Source of the DNA: Eubacterium sp.
GTDB lineage: Bacteria; Bacillota_A; Clostridia; Lachnospirales; Lachnospiraceae
Assembly: GCA_017475785.1 (NCBI GenBank)
Contig: JAFVEX010000145.1
Location: 1-6,139, forward strand
DNA: 6,139 bases
Reading direction: 5' to 3'
Shown here in pieces: positions 1 through 6,139 of the stretch. Within the stretch, counting starts at the first letter, position 1; each line of letters begins with the position of its first letter. A model generated the notes under the pieces. That model saw only the letters and a program-made list of their open reading frames with translations. It was not told where the DNA came from and made no database searches. Position numbers and translations under genes: made by a program.

Positions 1-1465
1 CTTCCGGGTCAGGAACGCGGCTGCGGGATCTGCGCTGCCTGCGCGGCGTCCTGCCCGGAACCGGACCGGTGCCGCCTTCTGCCCCCGCGCGCCTGCGGAG
101 ATTAAGCTCCTCTTCCTTTTCATTCTGCCGGTCAATGATCGCCTGCAGCAGTTCCTTTTCTTCTCCTTCATCCTCACGGATCATATAGAGACCCTGGATG
201 ATCGAGAGCATGATTATCGTACACATAATCGAGCTGCCGCCGTAGCTGACGAGCGGCAGGGTAATCCCCGTCATAGGAATGAACTTCGTCGTTCCCCCGA
301 CCGTCAGGAACACCTGGAAGGCGTACTCTGTCCCCAGGCCGATCGCGACGAGCCTGTAGAAACGGTTGGACAATTTCGTGGAAATCGAGACAATCTGCAG
401 ATACATGATCATGCAGAGCAGAATCAGGAAAATTCCAAACAGAATCCCGAACTCCTCGCAGATTGCCGCATATGTAAAATCTTCTTTGGCCAGCGGTATC
501 ATCTCCGGATTTCCGTCAAAAAGGCCTGTGCCAAACCATCCGCCGGCGCAGACACCGAACAGCGCCTGTACGATCTGGTAACCGGTTCCCTCATAATCCT
601 GGAACGGATCCCGCCAGACCTGGACGCGCACGCGGATGTGCGCGAACAGCCTGTAAGCAACAACTGAAGCAAGCGCCATCCCGCCCAGGCCGATGGCCAC
701 GTACCCGACATTCTTTGTCGAGACATAAACCATGACGATATAGGCGACAAAATAAATCAGCGCAGCTCCCAGATCGCGGGAAATCACGAGAATTCCCACG
801 TGAATGGCAGCGAGCACAGACACTTTGATCACCTGCCGGAACGAAGTGTCCTCCTTGAGCATCGCCGCTATGAAAAAGACAAATGTAATCTTTACAAATT
901 CTGAAAACTGAAAGCTGATCCCGGCAATGCTGACCGAAAGATTTGCGCCGCCGGTCAGCCGCCCAAAGGCGAACACGCCGCCCAGAAGCAAAATTCCGAG
1001 AATCGCGTAGAGCCAGGAAAGATTGCGCATCACCTTTACCTTGCGCACAAAGACCGGGATAATCAGGCAGAGCACAGACGATGCCGCGACGATGATCAGC
1101 TGTTTCCAGGCAGTCTCCGTCCCCAGGCGCGACTGGATGACAAATCCGACCGAGAGCAGCATGCACATCGCGTTCATCAGTGCCAGAGATGCTTTTTTGT
1201 AAATCAGACGGTACAGAAGCTGTATCAGAACAATGTACAGGAGCAGGCCGCCCAGAATCAGAAGCATCCGGAACTCCCTGCTCTGCAGGTACAGAATCAT
1301 AAAAGCGACGATATCGAACATGATCATCATCGTCATCTCTGTACTGGTGTGGTTCTTCCTCGCCTCCGGGTCTTTTCTGAACATCACAAGAAAAGCATTC
1401 ACCGTGAAGAGAATGATGAGCGCAAGCATGATGTATTTAGAAATCTGTACCAGAATTTCTGCCAT
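1..1465 (-). CDS. SEDS-family (FtsW/RodA/SpoVE) peptidoglycan glycosyltransferase, C-terminus cut by window edge
   Basis: A polytopic membrane protein that polymerises lipid II into glycan strands, normally paired with a class B penicillin-binding protein. The frame opens at ATG 1465 and runs 488 codons with no stop to the left edge, so the end is missing. SEDS signatures by eye: GGANLS (172-177) in the loop matching the family's GARRW region; FSEFVK (187-192); RDLGAAL (230-236); GYQIVQALFG (295-304); EDFTYAAICEEFG (328-340), whose D329 aligns with the catalytic Asp of the family HTDFIF motif; and LPLVSYGGSS (403-412). About 13 hydrophobic segments are visible; the family core has 10, and residues 1-90 hold the extra three. 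After residue 430 the tail is cytoplasmic, first acidic, then Arg-rich. The start lies 4 bases past the U32 stop, with GGGGAG 12 bases upstream (rather far) and a weak GAG nearer, so coupling to U32 is likely. FtsW, RodA and SpoVE roles cannot be separated here; a PBP gene just downstream would be typical. Family assignment is firm. Confidence 0.93.
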   Translation of the reverse strand, partial: MAEILVQISKYIMLALIILFTVNAFLVMFRKDPEARKNHTSTEMTMMIMFDIVAFMILYLQSREFRMLLILGGLLLYIVLIQLLYRLIYKKASLALMNAMCMLLSVGFVIQSRLGTETAWKQLIIVAASSVLCLIIPVFVRKVKVMRNLSWLYAILGILLLGGVFAFGRLTGGANLSVSIAGISFQFSEFVKITFVFFIAAMLKEDTSFRQVIKVSVLAAIHVGILVISRDLGAALIYFVAYIVMVYVSTKNVGYVAIGLGGMALASVVAYRLFAHIRVRVQVWRDPFQDYEGTGYQIVQALFGVCAGGWFGTGLFDGNPEMIPLAKEDFTYAAICEEFGILFGIFLILLCMIMYLQIVSISTKLSNRFYRLVAIGLGTEYAFQVFLTVGGTTKFIPMTGITLPLVSYGGSSIMCTIIMLSIIQGLYMIREDEGEEKELLQAIIDRQNEKEEELNLRRRAGAEGGTGPVPGRTPRRQRRSRSRVPDPE

Positions 1466-1469
1466 AAAC

Positions 1470-3896
1470 TTACTCTACTCCCCGTTTATAGTGTCCGCCG
1501 GTGGTCGGAAAAGAAAACCTTGCTGCTTCCGGCCGCCCGCCAGCAGCGGCGCCGTATGCCTGCATCGTTTTCTGCAGCACTTCTTCAATCTGTGCCATGG
1601 TCTCTGTCGTAATGATCACGCGAAAGACTGCTGTGCCGGTGATGCCGGCCGCGTCTGCCCAATTGGCCAGCAGGCTCTGCGGAACGCTGTTATACAAACA
1701 GTTATAACACTGGCCGCAGCAGCAGACAACCGGAAATTCCGCGCCCTTCCGGTCACGCAGCAGCATCGTGTCGTTTCGCTTCGCGCACCGGTCCATCGTT
1801 TTTCTGACACACTGCGCAGAGATCATCAGCGGCGTCCTGCCGTACAGAACCAGTTCAGATCCGCTGTTGTCACGCCGGCGCAGTTCCTGGCGGTTCAGCT
1901 CATATGGTACCGTATCTCTGTGAAATCCAAGTGACCGGTAAAATTCCAGCGCCTGATTATTCCAGGTGAACAGACCTGCGTCCAGAATCCCGGCGTGCTC
2001 CATGTGAAGCTCCTGCAGGAGGCCAAGGCCTTCCAGGCTTCGCGCCAGAAAACCATCCGGCTCGTATAATGTGTAAAACGACTCTGTCCGCTCCCTTATC
2101 TGCCGGTACTGATCCGCGCGTATAACGTGCGGAAGCGAAAAACGAAGCCTCAGCCCCGGCTTTTGATTTTGCGCATAACCGCCGGCAGACTCCACCGCGG
2201 ATTTCCGGACATCTGCCCGGAGGATCCTGCAGACGGACTTCATCTGTTCTTCCGTTACATCCATCAGCGGCAGACAGATCCCCGCAAACATTTTGTCGAG
2301 ATTCCCGTCCATCAGCTTTTTGAGAACCTGAATGGTTTTATCAATCTGCCCCGGGTGTTCAATCTGCAGCCATACCTTCCATTCAGAAGGCGCGACGGGT
2401 TTTCCTGTGGATTTCCTATTGCCGGTCCTGGCCGCGGCAGTCTTGCTTTTTGCCGCGTCTGTGCCGGCAGCCGCAATACCATCTGCCGCTTCGGAAAGCG
2501 TCTCCTGCCGGTGGTATTTTTGCAGACATGCCCGGGTCAGGCTCTCCAAGCCGTCTCTTCGAAGCGCGTTGATCTGGCTGACGGGCATAAAGATCTGTCG
2601 ATCCGGAATCCGAAGCTCTGCCTCCTGGATTTCCCAGGGGCTGTCCCCGGTCTTCCGGAGCTGCCGGAGGATCTGTGTTTTGTCAACCGGATGTTCTCTG
2701 GCCGCCTGCACAAGACCGCCTGACACCTCCGCGCGGACTGCTCCGGCGGAAGTTTCTGCCTTCAGCATCAGCTTTGCCGGAGCTTCCGGCTGCAGCTCCA
2801 GACACACATCGCAGGGAGTCTTGATCCTGCTTTTACGCAGGCCTGCGGAAATGGCTTCATAAGCCTTCTGCACTGCCGCGCTCCGCAGCTTCGCCTGCTG
2901 GTCAGACTGCTTCAGGTTCTGCAGGGCAATCATCCCGCGTCCGTTTCTGGTGTGGTAATAGCCCTGGCTCAGACCGTCTCTGTTGAACAAGGTTTGCAGT
3001 CGTTTTAAATCGCCCGGGTCAACCTTCCAGACATCAGGTGAAGTTTTCCACAGGTCTATGTATTTCCGGTAAAGCTCTGTGACGCCGGCTGTGTACTCAG
3101 GCCGCTTCATGCGGCCTTCGATCTTAAAGGAAGTACACCCGGCCTCTATCAGTTCCGGCAGCAGTTCCAGCGCGCAGAGATCCTTCATGCTGAGCGGCCA
3201 GACCGCTCCTCTGTGAAGCTGCTCTCCCCTGTCATCCCGTACAGAAAAAGGAAGCCGGCACACGCCGGCACATCTGCCCCGGTTTCCTGAGCGCCCGCCG
3301 ATCATGCTGCTCATCAGGCACATTCCGGAATAGGAATAGCACATTGCTCCGTGGACAAAGCACTCGACCGCAAGATGGGTTTCCTGATGAATCTGCCGGA
3401 TTTCGTCCAACGACAGTTCCCTCGCCGGAACAACGCGGCAGATACCTGCCCGCTTCATCATACGCGCGCCTGCGGCGCCTGTAACGGCCATCTGCGTGCT
3501 GGCGTGGATCTCCATCCCGGGAAACGACGCGCGCACCACCTTGACCACGCCCGGATCCTGGACAATCACGCCGTCCAGCCCCTGCCTGTAGAAAGGGGCG
3601 AGCCACGTGAGGAGTTCCCCCTCTAGCTCCTGGTTCTTGAACAGCGTATTGACTGTCAGGTACAATTTCCGCCCCGCCATATGCACGCGGTCAATGGTGC
3701 GCAAAAGCGTTATGTCGTCCGGATTGTCTGCATAGGCACGCGCGCCAAATCTGCTTCCGCCGATATAGACTGCGTCCGCACCTGCCTTCAGCGCCGCGTC
3801 GAGTGCCTCAACCGATCCCGCCGGTGCCAGCAGTTCAAGCTCTGTACCCGGCGGACAAGCCGCTGATTTTTCCCGCCCAAGTGCATCTTCATTCAT
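1470..3896 (-). CDS. U32-family protein with DUF3656-like domain (RlhA-like; 'peptidase/collagenase-like')
   Basis: An 808-residue cytosolic protein. The family is called peptidase U32, but characterised members (RlhA on 23S rRNA, TrhP on tRNA, UbiU/UbiV) are Fe-S proteins acting in hydroxylation, so RNA modification is likelier than proteolysis. N-terminal TIM-barrel-like U32 domain, about 20-330: ELLAPAGS (21-28), HASTQMAV (131-138), VPAREL (156-161), then the U32 signature ECFVHGAMCYSYSGMC (178-193) and RGRCAGVC (206-213). C186, C193, C209 and C213 are the expected cluster ligands. A DUF3656-like region (about 385-455, QILRQLRKTGDSPWE, FMPVSQINALRR) is the domain that RlhA also has. An Ala/Lys/Thr-rich linker (465-505) leads to a second barrel-like domain with another Cys cluster (696-733); the end, GGHYKRGVE, resembles the usual family terminus. 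The ATG overlaps zapA by 8 bases and has only a weak GAG as Shine-Dalgarno, suggesting translational coupling. The reading frame is intact. The substrate is unknown, so no symbol is given. Confidence 0.92.
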   Translation of the reverse strand: MNEDALGREKSAACPPGTELELLAPAGSVEALDAALKAGADAVYIGGSRFGARAYADNPDDITLLRTIDRVHMAGRKLYLTVNTLFKNQELEGELLTWLAPFYRQGLDGVIVQDPGVVKVVRASFPGMEIHASTQMAVTGAAGARMMKRAGICRVVPARELSLDEIRQIHQETHLAVECFVHGAMCYSYSGMCLMSSMIGGRSGNRGRCAGVCRLPFSVRDDRGEQLHRGAVWPLSMKDLCALELLPELIEAGCTSFKIEGRMKRPEYTAGVTELYRKYIDLWKTSPDVWKVDPGDLKRLQTLFNRDGLSQGYYHTRNGRGMIALQNLKQSDQQAKLRSAAVQKAYEAISAGLRKSRIKTPCDVCLELQPEAPAKLMLKAETSAGAVRAEVSGGLVQAAREHPVDKTQILRQLRKTGDSPWEIQEAELRIPDRQIFMPVSQINALRRDGLESLTRACLQKYHRQETLSEAADGIAAAGTDAAKSKTAAARTGNRKSTGKPVAPSEWKVWLQIEHPGQIDKTIQVLKKLMDGNLDKMFAGICLPLMDVTEEQMKSVCRILRADVRKSAVESAGGYAQNQKPGLRLRFSLPHVIRADQYRQIRERTESFYTLYEPDGFLARSLEGLGLLQELHMEHAGILDAGLFTWNNQALEFYRSLGFHRDTVPYELNRQELRRRDNSGSELVLYGRTPLMISAQCVRKTMDRCAKRNDTMLLRDRKGAEFPVVCCCGQCYNCLYNSVPQSLLANWADAAGITGTAVFRVIITTETMAQIEEVLQKTMQAYGAAAGGRPEAARFSFPTTGGHYKRGVE

Positions 3897-4410
3897 ATTT
3901 CGCTCGATTTTTGACGTAGCGTTTGCTGCGTTTCATGTATTTGTCATTGGATACCGGCACGTCCTGCAGCGCCGCGGATCCCTGCGGTACCTCATCTGAA
4001 CTGAATGACGGATCCGGCGCACTTACCGGGTTCATATCATGCAGTTCCATCTGCACAGGCTCGTGCATCTGCCTGTACGCTGCCAGCTCGCGCTCCAGCT
4101 GCTGAATCCTCACGCGGGCGCTCACGAGATCCTGCTTGACCTCGTAACCTTCTCCGTCTTTTGATTCCATGTCCTGCTCCAGAGAATCCGCGCGCTGCTT
4201 CGCCTTGCAGTAATCATCCGCAATGTTCAGCGCGAGCAGGATGGATTTCATGTCCGCGCTCTGGCGGAGATAACCCGGCATGTCACGCAGTTCCGCGATC
4301 TTGTGGTTAATATAATAGGCTACCTGCTCCAGATATTCAGCAGATTCATAGCCGCCAAGCGTCACTGCCTTTCCCTCAATCAAAACCTTTACCGTGTTCT
4401 TCTCAGCCAT
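3889..4410 (-). CDS. zapA: ZapA-like cell division protein with long C-terminal extension
   Basis: ZapA binds FtsZ and bundles protofilaments at the division ring. The first 70 or so of 173 residues match the family: a basic/hydrophobic opening strand ([13 protein letters not shown], 8-20), then [16 protein letters not shown] (26-41), and the helix [15 protein letters not shown] (56-70). A heptad-like coiled coil continues to about 114 ([19 protein letters not shown]). After it comes a Pro/Ser/Asp-rich, probably disordered stretch (about 117-157) and a basic tail, [15 protein letters not shown] (159-173). ZapA of Bacillus is only about 85 residues, so this is a long form. The frame is open upstream to another ATG at 4446, but ATG 4410 is chosen because AGAGGAG lies 6 bases before it and the first 12 residues of the longer version do not look like ZapA. 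The gene overlaps ruvB by 8 bases and U32 by 8 bases. ZapA family membership is clear in the N-terminal part; FtsZ binding in this organism is inferred. Confidence 0.88.
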   Translation of the reverse strand: MAEKNTVKVLIEGKAVTLGGYESAEYLEQVAYYINHKIAELRDMPGYLRQSADMKSILLALNIADDYCKAKQRADSLEQDMESKDGEGYEVKQDLVSARVRIQQLERELAAYRQMHEPVQMELHDMNPVSAPDPSFSSDEVPQGSAALQDVPVSNDKYMKRSKRYVKNRAKYE

Positions 4411-5413
4411 CGCTATCTCCTCTAAATGGAATTCCCAAATGTTCATATGCCAGCCGCGAAGCCATTCTGCCTCCGGGCGTCCGCATCAGCAATCCGTTTT
4501 TGATCAGATATGGTTCGTAGACATCTTCAATCGTACCCGCGTCTTCACCCAGCGCAGCGGACAGGGTGCTCAGGCCGACCGGCCCGCCTCCGAACTTCTG
4601 TATGACCGTAAGAAGCAGGTTGCGGTCTGTGATATCCAGTCCAAAGCTGTCAACTTCCAGCAGATCCAGCGCCTTTGCGGCAATTTCACATGTGATTTCT
4701 CCGTCAAACTGCACCTGCGCGAAGTCTCTCACACGCTTCAGCAGGCGGTTTGACAGCCGCGGCGTCCCTCTGGACCTGCGCGCAATTTCCGCCGCGCCTT
4801 CTCTGTCAATGGCCACGTCAAGAATCTCTGCGGAGCGAAGGACAATCTCAATCAGCTCCTCTGTCGTGTAAAATTCCAGATGATGGATCACGCCAAACCT
4901 GTCGCGCAGAGGCGCTGTCAGCAGCCCGGCGCGCGTGGTCGCGCCAACCAGTGTAAAACGCGGCAGTTCCAGACGGATTGACCGCGCCGCGGCGCCCTTA
5001 CCGATCACGATATCAATCGCATAATCCTCCATCGCCGGGTACAGCACCTCTTCTACCTGCCGGTTCAGCCGGTGAATTTCGTCAACAAACAGGACGTCAC
5101 CTTCCTGCAGGTTGTTCAGAATGGCCGCGATCTCTCCGGGCTTCTCAATCGCCGGGCCGGAGGTGACCTTCAGATGCACCTGCATCTCATTTGCAATAAT
5201 GCCGGCCAGCGTCGTCTTGCCGAGCCCGGGAGGACCATAAAACAACACGTGATCCAGAACATCTCCGCGCTGCCTGGCCGCCTGGATATATACTTTCAGA
5301 TTTTCCTTTGCCTTACTCTGCCCGATGTACTGGTCAAAACTCTGCGGACGAAGTGAGCGCTCAATCCGCCGGTCTTCCTCCTGTACATCTGTCTGAATCA
5401 CACGTCGTGACAT
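4403..5413 (-). CDS. ruvB: Holliday junction branch migration DNA helicase RuvB
   Basis: The AAA+ motor that, with RuvA, drives branch migration of Holliday junctions during recombinational repair. 336 residues from the chosen start, about the usual length (E. coli 336). Motifs, numbered from that start: [11 protein letters not shown] near 22-32; Walker [10 protein letters not shown] (60-68); Walker B FVDEIHRL (109-116); sensor 1 VGATTRAG (156-163); LRDRFG (169-174), the arginine-finger region; the small AAA+ lid [18 protein letters not shown] (215-232); and a C-terminal winged helix (about 255-325) ending YEHLGIPFR. Start choice: the frame can also open at TTG 5419, but GGAAGGG lies 8 bases before ATG 5413 and only 2 before the TTG, so ATG is preferred. 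One oddity is TPGGR in the winged-helix wing, where the family usually has TPRGR. It sits 88 bases after the ruvA stop and overlaps zapA by 8 bases (ATGGCTGA). Assignment is certain. Confidence 0.98.
   Translation of the reverse strand: MSRRVIQTDVQEEDRRIERSLRPQSFDQYIGQSKAKENLKVYIQAARQRGDVLDHVLFYGPPGLGKTTLAGIIANEMQVHLKVTSGPAIEKPGEIAAILNNLQEGDVLFVDEIHRLNRQVEEVLYPAMEDYAIDIVIGKGAAARSIRLELPRFTLVGATTRAGLLTAPLRDRFGVIHHLEFYTTEELIEIVLRSAEILDVAIDREGAAEIARRSRGTPRLSNRLLKRVRDFAQVQFDGEITCEIAAKALDLLEVDSFGLDITDRNLLLTVIQKFGGGPVGLSTLSAALGEDAGTIEDVYEPYLIKNGLLMRTPGGRMASRLAYEHLGIPFRGDSDG
4417..4423 (-). promoter_or_regulatory. Ribosome binding site of zapA (decides the start)
   Basis: AGAGGAG on the minus strand, 6 bases before ATG 4410 and inside the last codons of ruvB. 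The upstream in-frame ATG at 4446 has no comparable site, so the shorter 173-residue protein is preferred. Confidence 0.8.
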
Positions 5414-5421
5414 ATTCAAAA

Positions 5422-5428
5422 CCCTTCC
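5422..5428 (-). promoter_or_regulatory. Ribosome binding site of ruvB (decides the start)
   Basis: GGAAGGG on the minus strand, 8 bases before ATG 5413 but only 2 before the in-frame TTG at 5419. The spacing favours the ATG. Confidence 0.75.
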
Positions 5429-5437
5429 AGAATAAAT

Positions 5438-5476
5438 GGATGACGGGAAATAACAGAGAACCGTCCCCTGTCATCC
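5438..5476 (-). repeat. 39-base inverted repeat / hairpin in the ruvA-ruvB gap
   Basis: Seen: perfect 7-base inverted ends, ggatgac (5438-5444) and gtcatcc (5470-5476), extended by ggg/ccc (5445-5447 and 5466-5468) with one bulged base. Inside, the minus-strand (mRNA) sequence ACAGGGGACGGTTCTCTGT (5453-5471) folds into an 8-pair stem with a CGG loop, two of the pairs being G-U; it extends to 13 pairs using more G-U pairs. The two folds share bases and exclude each other. The G-U pairs become A-C mismatches on the plus strand, so the inner fold suits the operon transcript. From memory, the core GGGGACGGTTCTCTGT recurs as an intergenic repeat in many Bacillota; I could not search for it. It is not a clear terminator, since only TTATTT follows. 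Confidence 0.7.
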
Positions 5477-5487
5477 TTAAATCCTGT

Positions 5488-5503
5488 CACCCGTTCACCC
5501 GTT
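5488..5503. repeat. 8-base tandem duplication (cacccgtt x2) at the ruvA stop
   Basis: The unit cacccgtt is repeated exactly at 5488-5495 and 5496-5503, the second copy overlapping the ruvA stop codon (5502-5504). Just beyond, CCTGTCAyCC occurs twice (5467-5476 and 5483-5492), 16 bases apart, the first copy forming one arm of the hairpin element. This looks like local duplication or the remains of a second repeat unit. No function is claimed. Confidence 0.6.
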
Positions 5504-6125
5504 AAATCAACAGCTTCAACGCCTGCTTCAGCACCGCCTCTGAATCCATCTCCGGCGTGATCTCCACGCGTCGTACGGCCTGCAGCGCCTCAGTACCGGA
5601 ATATCCGAGCGCGACCAGCGCTTCCACGGCGTCATTCTCCGCGCGCCTCGCCTCATCCGATTCCGCGCGGACTCCCGGGGCGGCCATCCCGCCCTGTGAA
5701 AGCTTCCGCTCTATCGCATCTTCCAGATTAAACTTGTCCTTCAACTCGAGGATGACCTTCTGCGCCGTTTTTTTGCCGATGCCGGGCGCCTTTGCGATAA
5801 AAGCAGCGTCATCTGAAAGAACCGCATAGCGAAGATCATCTGCCGTCAGGGAAGAAAGAATTCCCATTGCCCCTTTTGGACCGATTCCGCTCACGCCGGT
5901 CAGCATCTTGAACACTTCCAGATCATCCCTTGTCGGGAAGCCATATAAGGTCAGAGCATCCTCTTTTACATTCAGGTACGTGTGGATCTTTACCTGGTCT
6001 CCGATCCGGACACTGCCATCCAGCAGCACTGCCGGCACAAAGACGCGGAAACCGATTCCGCCACGGTCGATCAGCAGCGCGTCCTGCTCTATTTCTTCTA
6101 TGGTTCCCTTCAGATATGCGATCAT
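5502..6125 (-). CDS. ruvA: Holliday junction branch migration complex subunit RuvA
   Basis: RuvA tetramers bind the Holliday junction and load the RuvB rings. 207 residues, full length (E. coli 203). Domain I is an OB fold (1-62) opening with the canonical MIAYLKGTI; E55 and D56 in VKEDALTLYGF match the acidic pin of E. coli RuvA at the same numbers. Domain II carries two helix-hairpin-helix motifs, TGVSGIGPKGA (76-86) and AKAPGIGKKTA (111-121), that grip DNA backbone. A flexible, charged linker (about 135-162) leads to domain III (about 163-207, DAVEALVALGYSGTEALQAV), which contacts RuvB. The start ATG is preceded by GGGAGG with 8 bases spacing, at the extreme right edge of the window. Whether ruvC lies upstream, as in some relatives, cannot be seen. 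The stop TAA is followed directly by an 8-base tandem duplication. Assignment is certain. Confidence 0.98.
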   Translation of the reverse strand: MIAYLKGTIEEIEQDALLIDRGGIGFRVFVPAVLLDGSVRIGDQVKIHTYLNVKEDALTLYGFPTRDDLEVFKMLTGVSGIGPKGAMGILSSLTADDLRYAVLSDDAAFIAKAPGIGKKTAQKVILELKDKFNLEDAIERKLSQGGMAAPGVRAESDEARRAENDAVEALVALGYSGTEALQAVRRVEITPEMDSEAVLKQALKLLI

Positions 6126-6133
6126 CTCGTGCG

Positions 6134-6139
6134 CCTCCC
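6134..6139 (-). promoter_or_regulatory. Ribosome binding site of ruvA
   Basis: GGGAGG on the minus strand, 8 bases before ATG 6125. It ends at the window edge, so nothing can be said about a promoter or an upstream gene. Confidence 0.75.

Noticed and set aside
591..1166. A 191-codon minus-strand frame inside the SEDS gene, which might suggest a frameshifted membrane protein
   Set aside because: The correct frame reads unbroken from 1465 to the left edge with all SEDS motifs in order; this frame is an out-of-phase shadow with no family resemblance.
1233..1934. A 233-codon open frame on the plus strand, and similar plus-strand frames at 2127-2723, 2332-2862, 4394-4753 and 5072-5356
   Set aside because: They lie antisense to well-supported SEDS, U32, zapA and RuvB genes, have no recognisable domains and have Arg/Pro/Ser/Cys-rich compositions typical of shadow frames in GC-rich DNA.
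2380..2500. Ala/Lys/Thr-rich stretch in U32 (residues 465-505) as a possible foreign insertion
   Set aside because: It lies between two domains, keeps the frame and base composition of its neighbours, and looks like an ordinary inter-domain linker.
3232..3606. Minus-strand 124-codon frame overlapping the U32 signature region
   Set aside because: Out of phase with the U32 frame, which carries the conserved Cys motifs; the shadow has none.
4411..4446. Longer zapA starting at ATG 4446 (12 extra residues)
   Set aside because: There is no good ribosome binding site there, the added residues do not resemble ZapA, and a strong Shine-Dalgarno fits ATG 4410.
5438..5476. Rho-independent terminator between ruvA and ruvB
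   Set aside because: The stem has many G-U pairs and only TTATTT rather than a U run follows; ruvB has no visible promoter after it, so read-through is more likely.
5414..5501. A separate promoter for ruvB in the intergenic gap
   Set aside because: I found no convincing -35/-10 pair with normal spacing; AT-rich pieces such as TTTAAGGAT and CATTTATTC are too weak to call.

Overview
The window reads as a chromosomal housekeeping segment from a moderately high-GC member of the Clostridia, most likely Lachnospiraceae-like. That placement is by eye, from the RuvA/RuvB sequences, the type of U32 protein, the long ZapA-like protein and the gene order. It is an inference, not a database result. Every gene lies on the minus strand, so transcription runs from the right edge (6139) to the left edge (1). 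The long open frames on the plus strand are antisense shadows.

In transcription order the layout is as follows. ruvA (5502-6125) is complete and its ribosome binding site sits at the very edge of the window. An 88-base intergenic gap follows, carrying a compact inverted repeat/hairpin. Then come ruvB (4403-5413), a zapA-like cell-division gene (3889-4410), a long U32-family protein (1470-3896) and a SEDS-family (FtsW/RodA/SpoVE) membrane glycosyltransferase. The SEDS gene starts at 1465, stays open to the left edge and is cut off there. ruvB/zapA and zapA/U32 each overlap by exactly 8 bases with the same layout (ATGnnTGA), and U32/SEDS are 4 bases apart. The last four genes are therefore almost certainly co-transcribed and translationally coupled; ruvA probably belongs to the same transcript.

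Functionally the cluster joins Holliday-junction branch migration (RuvAB), division-ring assembly (ZapA), a probable Fe-S, RlhA-like RNA-modifying enzyme (U32) and septal or lateral peptidoglycan synthesis (SEDS). No member needs another biochemically, apart from RuvA with RuvB, and possibly ZapA and SEDS through the division machinery.

I do not see a new defence, mobile or biosynthetic system here. The points most worth a second look are the hairpin repeat between ruvA and ruvB, the roughly 90-residue three-segment N-terminal extension of the SEDS protein, the second cysteine cluster in the U32 protein, and the C-terminal extension of the ZapA-like protein. No tRNA, rRNA, CRISPR array, insertion sequence or convincing promoter or terminator was found.
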